Notes under the pieces: generated by a model
Databases searched by the model: none
Seen by the model: only the letters and a program-made list of their open reading frames with translations
Told to the model about the DNA's origin: nothing
In this document: one piece after another, positions 8,523-18,049 of the stretch
Layout of the letters: each line of letters begins with the position of its first letter
How positions within the stretch are numbered: position 1 is the stretch's first letter
Program-made: the position numbers and the translations under genes
Source: an uncultured Algibacter sp.
Lineage (GTDB): Bacteria; Bacteroidota; Bacteroidia; Flavobacteriales; Flavobacteriaceae
Assembly: GCF_947487605.1 (NCBI RefSeq)
Contig: NZ_CANKXK010000002.1
Span: 1 to 64,000, forward strand
Length of the DNA: 64,000 nucleotides
Direction: 5' to 3'

Positions 8523-9233
8523 ATGTCTGTAGCAGTAGAGAATTTCATTAAAGCCATATACAAAAATGGCGTTCAGGATAATAAAGATACTAAACCAGGG
8601 AATATTGCTAAAAAATTAGGAATTTCGAATGCAGCTGCAACAGACATGGCAAAAAAACTTGCAACACGCGACTTATTACATTACAAAAAATATCAAGCTC
8701 TTGAGCTTACAGAAAAAGGAACCAAACTCGCTATAAATTTAGTTAGAAAACATAGATTGTGGGAAGCATTGCTTTTTAAATTATTTGATATGTCCTTGCA
8801 CGATATTCACCGAGAAGCAGAATTATTAGAACACCAGACTTCCGATTTTCTTGCAAATAAAATTAGCGCCTATTTGCGTAACCCAAAGTTCGATCCTCAT
8901 GGCGACCCTATACCAAGTGAAAAAGGACATATTATAAGAGACAATAATACATTCCCTTTATCAAAATCTAAAGAAGGTAAAACATATATCATTTCAAGAC
9001 TCCTTAGTGATGAAAAAGAGTTTTTTGATTTTTGCGCTCTTCATGGATTAAAATGTGGCAATTCAATTACAGTTACTAATCAATTACAATTTAATAAAAT
9101 GACCCAAATCTACATTAACAACAACACACTTCTACTAAATGAAGATTTTACCAATATTATATTTGTTAAAGAAATAAATAGCGACTCTAATTCGTCTCCT
9201 GAACCAACTCAAAATAATTATAAATTATTCTAA
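8523..9233 (+). CDS. DtxR/MntR family metal-dependent transcriptional repressor
   Basis: The 236-residue product has an N-terminal winged helix (about 1-65; NIAKKLGISNAAATDMAKKL is the recognition part), a dimerisation/metal domain with HREAELLEH (about 100-110), and a C-terminal SH3-like FeoA domain (about 150-230). The family senses Mn2+ or Fe2+ and represses uptake genes. It stands 50 bp upstream of a Mn/Zn-type transporter cluster and after feoAB, so it probably controls one or both. A palindrome over its promoter suggests autoregulation. The metal (Mn or Fe) cannot be decided from sequence. Confidence 0.9.
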   Translation: MSVAVENFIKAIYKNGVQDNKDTKPGNIAKKLGISNAAATDMAKKLATRDLLHYKKYQALELTEKGTKLAINLVRKHRLWEALLFKLFDMSLHDIHREAELLEHQTSDFLANKISAYLRNPKFDPHGDPIPSEKGHIIRDNNTFPLSKSKEGKTYIISRLLSDEKEFFDFCALHGLKCGNSITVTNQLQFNKMTQIYINNNTLLLNEDFTNIIFVKEINSDSNSSPEPTQNNYKLF

Positions 9234-9282
9234 ACCAATAAACTATAATTAATTAAACCACTAGATGTAAATTTTAACTTTA

Positions 9283-10065
9283 ATGAAAACTATTAGATTA
9301 CTTTTAATACTAAACATTCCTTTATTTGTTTTTTCACAACAAAAGGAAGACTTACTCGGTGCATTAATAACAGATAGACCCGATGCAACCGAATCACCAA
9401 CTACCATCCCTGTAGGCTATATTCAAGTGGAAACTGGTGCTTTCTATGAAAGCTTTGAAGAGAACACAATTAAAAATGAAACCTTCACATTTAACACTAC
9501 TTTAGTAAGGTTAGGCCTCTTGAATAATTTAGAATTAAGACTAGGTTGGGATTTTGTTGAAACCAAAACAAATACAACCGAAAACATTTTAAGTGGTTTT
9601 AATCCACTACTACTAGGCGCTAAAATTGCCATTTCGGAAGAGAAAGGTGCATTCCCAGAAATAGGATTCTTGGGTCATTTATATTTACCTTTCACTGCTG
9701 CTACAGATTATAAACCTGAAACGACTGGGGTGGATTTTAGGTTTTCGTTTGCACATACTTTAAACGAAAATTCAAGTTTATCATATAACCTCGGTGCACA
9801 GTGGGGAGACGATTCTTCAGAAGCAGCATATGTATACACGCTAGCTTATGGTTTAGGCTTAACAGAAAAACTAGGCGTTTATGCAGAACTTTATGGCGAT
9901 TTACCAGAAAACAATAAGGCGAATCATTTGTGGGACGCAGGTATAACCTATTTAGTCTCAGATAGCGTGCAACTCGATGCAACAGTTGGCTCTAGTATTA
10001 CAGATGGTCAAGATATTTTATTAAGCGGAGGCGTAAGCTTTAGATTACCAACAAAAAAGAATTAA
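9283..10065 (+). CDS. Outer-membrane beta-barrel transporter-like protein
   Basis: The 260-residue product has a signal peptide (about 1-18, ending VFSQ). The mature start ITDRPDATESPTTIPVGYIQVE is typical of the Phenol_MetA_deg/transporter-like outer-membrane barrel family. Alternating amphipathic strands run to the C-terminus (LSGGVSFRLPTKKN). It precedes the substrate-binding protein by one base and so is co-transcribed with the metal ABC transporter. It may pass the metal across the outer membrane, which is an inference from context. Confidence 0.75.
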   Translation: MKTIRLLLILNIPLFVFSQQKEDLLGALITDRPDATESPTTIPVGYIQVETGAFYESFEENTIKNETFTFNTTLVRLGLLNNLELRLGWDFVETKTNTTENILSGFNPLLLGAKIAISEEKGAFPEIGFLGHLYLPFTAATDYKPETTGVDFRFSFAHTLNENSSLSYNLGAQWGDDSSEAAYVYTLAYGLGLTEKLGVYAELYGDLPENNKANHLWDAGITYLVSDSVQLDATVGSSITDGQDILLSGGVSFRLPTKKN

Positions 10066-10066
10066 A

Positions 10067-10972
10067 ATGAAAAACACCATATTATTTTTTATCATAGCTC
10101 TATTATTTATTAATTGTAAAAAAGAAAAAAAGGCAAACGAAAAACTAAACGTCGTAACTACCACTTCCATGATAACCGATTTAGTTAAAAACATTGGAGG
10201 CGAGCATATAAACCTACAAGGTTTAATGGGTAGTGGTGTTGACCCTCACTTATATAAAGCCAGTGAAGGCGATGTTAGTAAACTAGCAAATGCTGATATT
10301 ATTTTCTATAACGGATTACATTTAGAAGGGAAATTGGTTGAAGTTTTTGAAAAAATGAAAAACATAAAAACCATTGCAATTTCTGATGCTCTAGATAAAA
10401 ATACCTTAATAGGTTCAGAATATTTCGCTTCAAATTACGACCCGCATATTTGGTTTAATGTAACTTATTGGAAACAAGCAACAAAATTTATTACCGATAA
10501 ACTTTCTGAAGCAATTCCAGAAAAAAAAGCAATTTTTCAAACTAATAGTGCTAGCTATTTAAAACAATTAGATGCACTACAGCAAGAATTAGAAACCACT
10601 ATAAAATCCCTTCCAAAGGAGAAACGTATTTTAGTTACAGCACACGATGCTTTTAACTACTTTGGAAAAGCCTTTAATTTTAAAGTAGTAGGCTTACAAG
10701 GACTTTCTACAGCTACTGAAGCAGGTGTACAGGACGTTCAAAAATTATCTAGTTTTATTATTGAAAACGATGTTAAATCTATATTTATTGAAAGCTCGGT
10801 ACCAAAACGAACTATAGAAGCATTACAAGCTGCTGTTAATTCTAAAGGTCACAATGTAACTATTGGAGGCTCTCTGTATTCTGATGCTCTTGGAAATGCA
10901 GGAACTATTGAAGGTACTTATATTGGCATGTTTAAGTACAATGTGAATACCATCGTAAATGCATTAAAATAA
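10067..10972 (+). CDS. Manganese/zinc ABC transporter substrate-binding lipoprotein
   Basis: The 301-residue product is a cluster A-I (TroA/ZnuA) binding protein. It begins with a lipoprotein signal (ALLFINCKK, lipobox Cys near residue 17). Metal ligands are visible: His in GVDPHLYK, His in YDPHIWF, His in [10 protein letters not shown], and Asp in SLYSDALG. There is no long His-rich loop of the kind often found in ZnuA. With an MntR-like regulator upstream, manganese is the more likely substrate. The stop codon overlaps the ATG of the ATPase gene. Confidence 0.92.
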   Translation: MKNTILFFIIALLFINCKKEKKANEKLNVVTTTSMITDLVKNIGGEHINLQGLMGSGVDPHLYKASEGDVSKLANADIIFYNGLHLEGKLVEVFEKMKNIKTIAISDALDKNTLIGSEYFASNYDPHIWFNVTYWKQATKFITDKLSEAIPEKKAIFQTNSASYLKQLDALQQELETTIKSLPKEKRILVTAHDAFNYFGKAFNFKVVGLQGLSTATEAGVQDVQKLSSFIIENDVKSIFIESSVPKRTIEALQAAVNSKGHNVTIGGSLYSDALGNAGTIEGTYIGMFKYNVNTIVNALK

Positions 10973-11706
10973 TGACAAAAATAGCGGTACAAATAGACGA
11001 TTTAACCGTAGCCTACAACTACAAACCGGTACTTTGGGATATCGATTTAGAAATCCCAGAAGGAGTGCTTATGGCTATTGTAGGGCCAAATGGAGCAGGA
11101 AAATCTACCCTTATAAAATCTATTTTGGGCATTTTAAAACCCATTGCAGGCAGCGTTAGCATCTATAACAAACCCTATGAAAAACAACGTCAACTGGTAG
11201 CATACGTACCACAAAAAGGAAGTGTAGATTGGGATTTCCCAACCACAGCCTTAGATGTTGTGATGATGGGTACTTACGGAAGTTTAGGCTGGATAAAACG
11301 TCCAGGGCAAAAACAGAAAAAGGCTGCCTTAGAAGCGCTAGAAAAAGTGGGCATGCTTCCCTTTAAAAACCGACAGATAAGTCAGCTTTCGGGCGGACAA
11401 CAACAACGTATATTTTTAGCACGTGCTTTGGTGCAAAACGCCTCTATCTATTTTATGGATGAACCTTTTCAAGGTGTAGATGCCACAACAGAAATTGCCA
11501 TAATCAATATCTTAAAAGAATTACGAAAAGCTGGAAAAACTGTTATAGTAGTTCATCACGATTTACAAACCGTTCCAGAATATTTCGATTGGGTAACGTT
11601 TCTAAATGTAAAAAAGATTGCCACAGGGCCAGTTAAAGATATTTTTAACGATGATAATTTAACGAAAACCTATGGCATTAATTATAAAGTAAGTATTCAA
11701 GAGTAA
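10972..11706 (+). CDS. Manganese/zinc ABC transporter ATP-binding protein
   Basis: The 244-residue ATPase has Walker [10 protein letters not shown] (about 38-46), signature LSGGQQQR (about 140), Walker B IYFMDEPF (about 160) and the switch His in VVHHD (about 195). It matches the TroB/ZnuC/MntB group that energises metal-ion import. The ATG overlaps the stop of the binding-protein gene by one base. The permease genes follow after an unusual 204-bp gap. Confidence 0.93.
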   Translation: MTKIAVQIDDLTVAYNYKPVLWDIDLEIPEGVLMAIVGPNGAGKSTLIKSILGILKPIAGSVSIYNKPYEKQRQLVAYVPQKGSVDWDFPTTALDVVMMGTYGSLGWIKRPGQKQKKAALEALEKVGMLPFKNRQISQLSGGQQQRIFLARALVQNASIYFMDEPFQGVDATTEIAIINILKELRKAGKTVIVVHHDLQTVPEYFDWVTFLNVKKIATGPVKDIFNDDNLTKTYGINYKVSIQE

Positions 11707-11910
11707 AAAAGTTTATAGTCGCAGTTGTAGTAAACAGTGCTTACTCAAATGAATAACAAAATAGAATAAGAACAAACAAATATTAGAAAGTCAAGCCCCT
11801 AATCAATTCCTCGGCTTGATCTTGATTTTTTGGTTCGTTTTGCATCAAGGCAAAATGAACATTAAAATAAAAAGTGAAAAAAGGGAGAGATTCCTGCTTT
11901 CTCAGGAATT
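11707..11910. repeat. Repeat-like insertion inside the metal transporter operon
   Basis: This gap holds two inverted repeats: TCAAGCC/GGCTTGA (near 11794-11821) and ATTCCTG/CAGGAAT (near 11889-11909), plus CTTGAT/ATCAAG pieces. Elsewhere in the operon gaps are 0-2 bp. It looks like an inserted intergenic repeat and holds no gene. Confidence 0.5.
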
Positions 11911-13038
11911 ATGGACTTAACAGAATACATAAAACTAGTTTTCACAGACTACACCCTAAGAACCATAACCTTAGGAACCGCCATTTTAGGAGCAGTTACA
12001 GGTATGCTTGGTAGTTTTGCTGTACTTAGAAAACAAAGTTTATTAGGCGATGCTATTTCCCACGCAGCATTACCAGGTATAGCCATTGCGTTTTTAATCA
12101 CAGGAGCAAAAGACAGCAATATTTTGTTATTAGGAGCTTTAATAAGCGGACTCATAGGTACGTTTTGGATTCGAGGCATCATCAGTAAAACCCATTTAAA
12201 ATCAGATACTGCTTTAGGACTAATTTTATCGCTTTTTTTTGGTTTTGGCATGTTATTACTCACATTCATTCAAAAACAACCCAACGCGAATCAAGCGGGG
12301 TTAGACAAATATTTATTCGGGCAAGCTGCCACTTTAGTTGAAAGTGATGTTTGGATGATGGCAATCGTTACTGGTCTTTGTTTATTTGTATTATTACTCT
12401 TTTGGAAAGAATTTAAAATTCTTTTGTTTGATGCAGATTATACCAAAACATTAGGTTTTAATACAAAGCTTATTGATATACTAATTACTTCATTTATTGT
12501 TTTAGCCATTGTTTTAGGTTTACAAACCGTAGGTGTTGTATTAATGAGTGCCATGTTATTAGCTCCAGCAGCGGCGGCTAGACAATGGACAAACAGCTTA
12601 AGTATAATGGTATTCTTATCCGCCATTTTTGGTGCATTTTCTGGGGTGTTCGGAACAGCAATTAGTGCAAGTCAAAACAACCTATCAACAGGTCCTGTTA
12701 TTGTTATTATTGCGGGTGTTTTTGTATTAGTCTCTTTTATATTTTCTCCAAGTCGAGGCTTATTATTTAAACAAATACGGTTTTTAAAGAATCGTCGAGA
12801 TTTGCAATTACACAAGACCTTAGCTTTTATGTTTAGAATTGCTGAGACTCATGAAAACATTTCGCATCCACATGCCATTAAAATTCTAAATAACTTTCAA
12901 GGATTTACTAAAAGGACACTCCAAAAATTAGTTAGTAAAAACTATGTGAAATTAGATGGAACTATGTGGAGTTTAACCGAAAAAGGCTTTAAAATAGCAT
13001 CAAATTTGTACAATCAACAAAACAACAATAATGAGTAG
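11911..13038 (+). CDS. Metal ABC transporter permease with C-terminal winged helix
   Basis: The 375-residue product has a multi-span permease of the TroC/ZnuB family (about 1-285), with SLLGDAISHAALPG and VVLMSAMLLAPAAAA as family signatures. A cytosolic tail (about 290-375) reads as a winged helix of the iron-dependent repressor type: AHENISHPHAIKIL-like helices, then RTLQKLVSKNYVKLDG and WSLTEKGFKIA. The stop overlaps the next permease by 8 bp. The tail may sense metal or regulate transport; that is inferred. Confidence 0.9.
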   Translation: MDLTEYIKLVFTDYTLRTITLGTAILGAVTGMLGSFAVLRKQSLLGDAISHAALPGIAIAFLITGAKDSNILLLGALISGLIGTFWIRGIISKTHLKSDTALGLILSLFFGFGMLLLTFIQKQPNANQAGLDKYLFGQAATLVESDVWMMAIVTGLCLFVLLLFWKEFKILLFDADYTKTLGFNTKLIDILITSFIVLAIVLGLQTVGVVLMSAMLLAPAAAARQWTNSLSIMVFLSAIFGAFSGVFGTAISASQNNLSTGPVIVIIAGVFVLVSFIFSPSRGLLFKQIRFLKNRRDLQLHKTLAFMFRIAETHENISHPHAIKILNNFQGFTKRTLQKLVSKNYVKLDGTMWSLTEKGFKIASNLYNQQNNNNE

Positions 13039-14191
13039 CGCGCAAATTGAAATACAAATAATTGCGAGTTTGGTAGCCATTGCCTGTGCTATTCCTGGTA
13101 CATTTCTAGTACTTCGAAAAATGGCGATGATTAGCGATGCTATCAGTCATTCCATTTTACCCGGTATTGTGGTTGGTTTTTTTATCACTCAAGATTTAAA
13201 CTCGCCTTTACTTATTCTACTAGCAGCACTTACAGGAATAATCACCGTGGTTTTGGTTGAATATATTCAAAAGACAGGTTTAGTAAAAGAGGATACTGCT
13301 ATTGGTTTAGTGTTTCCTATACTTTTTAGTATTGGAGTTATTATGATTGCCAAAAACGCCAACGATGTACATTTAGATGTTGATGCGGTATTATTAGGTG
13401 AATTAGCATTTGCGCCTTTTGATAGATTGATTGTTTCTGGAATTGACATGGGGCCAAAATCACTTTGGATTATAGGAAGCATTTTAATTATTACCATTGG
13501 TTTATTATTTGCCTTCTTTAAGGAATTAAAAATAAGCACCTTTGATGCTGGTTTAGCAGCTTCCTTAGGGTTTTCTCCTTCCGTTATTCATTATGGATTA
13601 ATGAGTGTTTCATCCATAACAACCGTTGGTGCTTTTGATGCTGTAGGAGCCATTTTAGTAGTAGCACTAATGATTGCTCCAGCTGCAACAGCTTATTTAC
13701 TAACTAATAATTTAAAACGCATGCTTATTTACTCTATAAGTTTTGGCGTATTTAGTGCTATTTCAGGCTATTGGTTAGCACATGGTTTAGATGCATCCAT
13801 TGCAGGGTCTATAACTACCATGTTAGGGGTATTATTTTTAGCTGTTTATTTGTTTGCACCAAGTAAAGGAGTTATAGCCGTTATGTATAGAGAAAAACAA
13901 CAACGTACAGAAGTGTCTTTATTAACCTTTTTGCTTCATTTAAAAAATCATACCGAAGAAAGTGAGCGTCATGTTAATCACTTAAACGAACACATTAATT
14001 GGCAAAAAGTACGTTCTAAAACCGTTTTAGATTTAGCCTTGAAAAACAACATGATTCAGCTTGATAAAAACATAGTATCATTAACTGAAAAAGGCGACCA
14101 TTTTACCTCTCAAGCTATTGATTATATTATCACAAATGAAGATGGTAAAATTGAACATATGAAGGATGATTTCTTTTTGTTTAGGGGGTAA
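13031..14191 (+). CDS. Second metal ABC transporter permease with C-terminal winged helix
   Basis: The 386-residue product is a paralog of the preceding permease: AMISDAISHSILPG and GAILVVALMIAPAATA mark the ABC-3 fold (about 1-285). Its tail also carries a winged-helix-like segment (NHLNEHINWQKVRSKTVLDLALKNNM-type helices, then MIQLDKNIVSLTEKGDHF). The two permeases probably form a heterodimer, so the transporter would display two such domains to the cytosol. It ends the metal operon. Confidence 0.9.
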   Translation: MSSAQIEIQIIASLVAIACAIPGTFLVLRKMAMISDAISHSILPGIVVGFFITQDLNSPLLILLAALTGIITVVLVEYIQKTGLVKEDTAIGLVFPILFSIGVIMIAKNANDVHLDVDAVLLGELAFAPFDRLIVSGIDMGPKSLWIIGSILIITIGLLFAFFKELKISTFDAGLAASLGFSPSVIHYGLMSVSSITTVGAFDAVGAILVVALMIAPAATAYLLTNNLKRMLIYSISFGVFSAISGYWLAHGLDASIAGSITTMLGVLFLAVYLFAPSKGVIAVMYREKQQRTEVSLLTFLLHLKNHTEESERHVNHLNEHINWQKVRSKTVLDLALKNNMIQLDKNIVSLTEKGDHFTSQAIDYIITNEDGKIEHMKDDFFLFRG

Positions 14192-14233
14192 TATCATTTA
14201 TTAAATTTAATTTTTTCATTTCGTTTAAAATAT

Positions 14234-14241
14234 TATATTTG
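14234..14241 (+). promoter_or_regulatory. -7 promoter element for the methyltransferase gene
   Basis: TATATTTG matches TAnnTTTG. A transcript start near 14248 leaves about 24 nt before the ATG at 14272. Confidence 0.55.
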
Positions 14242-14271
14242 TAACCATGTATAATGTTGTGTAATTTGGTT

Positions 14272-15543
14272 ATGAAAAAATACTACTCCATCTCAGAAGT
14301 ATCTGATATTCTTCAAAAAAGTACTGAAACCCTTCGTAGGTGGGATAATACTGGGAAATTACCAGCAACTAGAGAACCTATAAGTAACTATAGAATTTAC
14401 AAAAAGGAACAGCTGGAATTATTCCCCAAATTCAATGAATTTATAAATAAAGACGGCTTTATTGGTAATAAGGAAATTCCAAATAAAAAGTTTTCTGTAT
14501 TAGAATTATTTGCTGGAGCTGGTGGTTTAGGTTTAGGGTTGGAAAAAGCGGGATTATCATGTGTTGCATTAAACGAAATTGATAAATGGGCTTGTGAAAC
14601 ATTACGCCAAAACAGACCCAATTGGAATGTTTTAGAAGGAGACATTAAAAATTTCAATTTTTCAAAATATGAAAATGAAATAGATATTGTAACAGGAGAG
14701 TTTCCTTGTCAGGCTTTTAGTTATGCTGGTAAAAAGTTAGGATTAAACGATACAAGAGGTACTTTGTTTTATGAATTTGCAAGAGTTGTCAATGAAGTGA
14801 AGCCAAAGATTTGCCTAGGTGAAAATGTTAAAGGCCTTTTGAGCCACGAAAAAGGTAAAACACTTGAAGGTATGATTTCTGTTTTAGATGAAATTGGTTA
14901 TAATGTTGTTTCTCCCGTTCAAGTTTTAAAAGCTATTAATTATAATGTTCCACAAAAGAGGGAGCGTCTAATTTTAATTGGAGTTAGAAAAGATATTGAT
15001 TTAAAATATAATTATCCGCTACCCTATAATACTATTTACAATCTAAGTGATGCTCTCAAAAAAGGAAAACTTTTTGATTCTGATGTTCCAAAATCTGAAG
15101 GTTCAAAATACCCTAAGCACAAAAAAGATATACTAGATTTAGTACCTCAAAAAGGCTATTGGAGAGATTTACCGCTTGATATTCAAAAAGAATACATGCA
15201 AAAAAGTTTTTATTTAGGTGGAGGAAAAACAGGAATGGCAAGACGTATTGGTTGGGATGAACCTTGTTTAACACTAACATGTAGCCCTGCTCAAAAGCAA
15301 ACCGAACGCTGTCACCCAGAAGAAACAAGACCTTTTACTGTTAGAGAATATGCAAGAATTCAAACTTTTCCAGATGATTGGGTTTTTAGCGGTTCTATAT
15401 CTCAACAATATAAACAAATTGGTAATGCTGTACCTGTGAATTTAGCCAAAGAAATAGGCTATTCTTTAGTGAAATTTTTAAATAAATATTATGAGAATGA
15501 AAATAAAGAAGAACCTTCAACTTCTTTAGCTAATGCAGTATAA
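14272..15543 (+). CDS. DNA (cytosine-5) methyltransferase with N-terminal MerR-like HTH
   Basis: Residues 1-50 (YYSISEVSDILQKSTETLRRW ... NYRIYKKEQLELF) form a MerR-type helix-turn-helix. The rest is a C5 methyltransferase: motif I FAGAGGLGLGL (about 80-90), catalytic GEFPCQ (Cys146), ENV (184-186), QKRERLILIG, and motif X QIGNAVP. It methylates cytosine to protect DNA against the convergent Eco47II-like nuclease at 15489-16199. The 3' ends overlap by 55 bp. The HTH may autoregulate the pair. An alternative ATG at 14254 adds six residues. Confidence 0.92.
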   Translation: MKKYYSISEVSDILQKSTETLRRWDNTGKLPATREPISNYRIYKKEQLELFPKFNEFINKDGFIGNKEIPNKKFSVLELFAGAGGLGLGLEKAGLSCVALNEIDKWACETLRQNRPNWNVLEGDIKNFNFSKYENEIDIVTGEFPCQAFSYAGKKLGLNDTRGTLFYEFARVVNEVKPKICLGENVKGLLSHEKGKTLEGMISVLDEIGYNVVSPVQVLKAINYNVPQKRERLILIGVRKDIDLKYNYPLPYNTIYNLSDALKKGKLFDSDVPKSEGSKYPKHKKDILDLVPQKGYWRDLPLDIQKEYMQKSFYLGGGKTGMARRIGWDEPCLTLTCSPAQKQTERCHPEETRPFTVREYARIQTFPDDWVFSGSISQQYKQIGNAVPVNLAKEIGYSLVKFLNKYYENENKEEPSTSLANAV

Positions 15544-16199
15544 CCTATTTTAAAAAAGTCCTCAGTATCAATATTTATTATCATAGTATCTAACTCACCG
15601 ACTAGTTTTTCATAAAAATCAGGATATCCAGTTAATCTATGCCAAAACTCCTTACCAATAATTACTGAATGTTTTTCATCAATCTTCTTGTAATGTTGAC
15701 TTAATTGAGAAGTTTCTCCATAGAGTACTCCTAAAACTAAATCACTATTATTTAAATTAATCGCATTTGTTCTTGCTAGATTAGCAACTGTAGAAAACTT
15801 TCTTAAAAGGGGATTGACATCCTCAGAATTAATAGTATTTGGTCCAGATTTTAATTGACACCATTTTTTTCTGTTATCAATCTTATCAATAAATTCGATA
15901 TCCATCCCTTTTATTAATGACCCATTAGCTAGATTTAATTCAACAAACATATTCTGAATTCTAGTCCCGAATGGGGTATTTATAGAAGTTCCTAAAACCC
16001 TAGGGTAATAAAGTGCTTTTGCAATTCCTAGTGGCGTAAAATCATCTTCAAGTATTTTTGATAAATACTTAACAACAATGGGGTTTATTTTATATGATTT
16101 TAATTTTGAATGTGTAGCTAAAACATTCTTTTTATGATTTTCAAAAATATTTTCCTTAAAATAATCTTTGACAATAGTTAATAATTCAATTTCATTCAT
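15489..16199 (-). CDS. Eco47II family type II restriction endonuclease
   Basis: The 236-residue product resembles Eco47II/Sau96I-type nucleases: YYPRVLGTSINTPFGTRIQ (about 64-82) and a PD-(D/E)xK-like core with GMDIEF (Asp100, Glu102) and QLKSGPNT (Gln115-Lys117). Known family members cut GGNCC; whether this one does is an inference. It is convergent with, and overlaps, the cytosine methyltransferase gene. Together they are a compact restriction-modification unit between the metal transporter operon and yraN, and were probably acquired by transfer. Confidence 0.85.
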   Translation of the reverse strand: MNEIELLTIVKDYFKENIFENHKKNVLATHSKLKSYKINPIVVKYLSKILEDDFTPLGIAKALYYPRVLGTSINTPFGTRIQNMFVELNLANGSLIKGMDIEFIDKIDNRKKWCQLKSGPNTINSEDVNPLLRKFSTVANLARTNAINLNNSDLVLGVLYGETSQLSQHYKKIDEKHSVIIGKEFWHRLTGYPDFYEKLVGELDTMIINIDTEDFFKIGYTALAKEVEGSSLFSFS

Positions 16200-16287
16200 T
16201 TATCAAATATAACTTTTTCAAAACAAAAATAGATATTATTTCTTACATTGTAATTTTAACAAAAGCCCTTTATTCGCAGGTATCTTT

Positions 16288-16647
16288 ATGGCAAAACACA
16301 ACGAACTCGGTAAAAAAGGCGAACAACTCGCAGTAGATTTTCTTCTGAAAAACAACTATGAAATTGTTGAACGTAACTACCGTTTTGATAAAGCCGAAGT
16401 TGATATTATTGCTAAAAAAGATGATATTTTAGCCATTATTGAAGTTAAAACACGATCTACAGCAGATTTTGGAGATCCTCAAGATTTTGTAAAACCTAAA
16501 CAAATTCAGCGTTTGGTAAAAGCGGTTGACGAATATGTAACCGTAAACGATTTAGATGTTGAAGTTCGTTTTGATATTATTGCCATTGTAAAAGAAGGTA
16601 AAGGTTTTAACATCGAGCATCTAGAGAATGCTTTTTATCATTTTTGA
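16288..16647 (+). CDS. YraN family (UPF0102) endonuclease-like protein
   Basis: The 119-residue product carries the UPF0102 pattern: GKKGEQLAVDFL, ERNYRFDKAEVDIIAKKDD, IIEVKTRS and a final FNIEHLENAF. The fold is a Holliday junction resolvase-like PD-(D/E)xK core (Glu/Asp in AEVDII, EVK). The cellular role is not settled. It is chromosomal housekeeping next to the restriction-modification island. Confidence 0.92.
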   Translation: MAKHNELGKKGEQLAVDFLLKNNYEIVERNYRFDKAEVDIIAKKDDILAIIEVKTRSTADFGDPQDFVKPKQIQRLVKAVDEYVTVNDLDVEVRFDIIAIVKEGKGFNIEHLENAFYHF

Positions 16648-16676
16648 AAGACAGAAATAAGCTTGGTATAACAAAC

Positions 16677-18017
16677 TTAATTTTCAACATGCGCTTCTTG
16701 AAAAAATTTTATTAAGGCTTCAAAATCCACAGGTTTTGAAACTATTTTTTTGTCCTTGTCTAAAATAAAATACGTTGGCGTAGATGTAACACCATAAGCA
16801 TCTCCAATTTCGTTGTCCCATTTTCCTTCGCCATAAACATGAATAAATTCAGGGTAATCATAGGTTAAATTTTTCCAACCATATGGTTCATCTTCCAAAC
16901 CAATAGCAACGACTTTCATTTCATCTTTTTCACGTGATTTTATGAAATTTTGAAGTTGTGGAACCTCATCTAAACAATGTGAGCAAGTACTACTCCAAAA
17001 TACTATAATATAATTTTCAGCACCTTTTAAAGCCGTTAACTTTTTTGTAACTTCTTTGTCTTTTTCCTTTATTTTGAGATCAAAATCTGGAGCAATAGCA
17101 CCTTTGGAAAGATTTTGATATAGTATTAATGCTTGTAAAAGTTCTTGATCATTCAACGATACAGCAACATCCATTAAATAATTTTCAGCGATATAGTTAG
17201 AGACAGATTCATGTCCTAAATCAGACATCTGTTGCCATAAATCAAATAATAAAATACGTTGTACTTCTTTTGGAGCCGTTTTCATGTGTTCAAAAACCAC
17301 ATCAATATTTTTCTTATAAACTGATAATTCATCTTCTGAATTTGCAGACATTCCAAACACATAGTTAAGCATTTTTTCTTCTAAAAAACTAGAACATTGA
17401 AGTATGGGATTACTAAAATCTACATTATCAAAAAAGTGTTTTTCTAAGTTTTTGATATACGTTTTTACATCTTCAACTTTTTTTGGTATGTATGGTTTAT
17501 TAGCTTTTATAAAATCCAATGCCATACTGCCTTTTGCTGCTTTTTCAAAATTAGATTGTGTCTCGCGTTGCGTTTTAAAAATAGCTTTAAGCGCAAGAGT
17601 ATCTTTACTTTCTTTACTAAAATAGTTACCAATACTTTGTGTAACCATAGACATGCTATTGGTGTAAGACGCCAATAGTTTATTAGGATTAGATTTTTTA
17701 AAATCAACACCAGTTTCTGCCATAAATGTTAATTCAACATCTTCTTTTCCGTTGTACATGATGTCGAAATTATAATCTTCCTGTGGTACCGCATAAACCA
17801 ATCTATACATGCCCTTTGTTGCTGTAGAATCCAACTCAAACTCAAAACTTCCGTCTTCAGCAATTTCTGCATTTGTAACATAATCTGATATGGTTGGCCC
17901 TACCTTATACAACAACGCAAAATTATAATCCTTTGCTGGATAGAAAACACCTTTAATTTTATGTTGAGCAAGCATTAAAGTTGGTGCTAAAAGTGTTAAA
18001 AAAAGTAGTCGTTTCAT
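16677..18017 (-). CDS. TlpA-like thiol-disulfide reductase with long N-terminal domain
   Basis: The 446-residue product has a signal peptide (about 1-17, ending LAQ), an N-terminal beta-rich domain of the kind found in Bacteroidota TlpA-like proteins (residues 20-130), a helical middle, and a C-terminal thioredoxin domain. The active site is CSHC (Cys345, Cys348) and the cis-Pro is in TSTPTYF (about 414). It should act in the periplasm on disulfides, possibly in cytochrome maturation. It ends next to mfd, 32 bp away, on the same strand. Confidence 0.85.
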   Translation of the reverse strand: MKRLLFLTLLAPTLMLAQHKIKGVFYPAKDYNFALLYKVGPTISDYVTNAEIAEDGSFEFELDSTATKGMYRLVYAVPQEDYNFDIMYNGKEDVELTFMAETGVDFKKSNPNKLLASYTNSMSMVTQSIGNYFSKESKDTLALKAIFKTQRETQSNFEKAAKGSMALDFIKANKPYIPKKVEDVKTYIKNLEKHFFDNVDFSNPILQCSSFLEEKMLNYVFGMSANSEDELSVYKKNIDVVFEHMKTAPKEVQRILLFDLWQQMSDLGHESVSNYIAENYLMDVAVSLNDQELLQALILYQNLSKGAIAPDFDLKIKEKDKEVTKKLTALKGAENYIIVFWSSTCSHCLDEVPQLQNFIKSREKDEMKVVAIGLEDEPYGWKNLTYDYPEFIHVYGEGKWDNEIGDAYGVTSTPTYFILDKDKKIVSKPVDFEALIKFFQEAHVEN

Positions 18018-18049
18018 GTGTTGTGTATTCTGTATTTAAAAATCAATAA

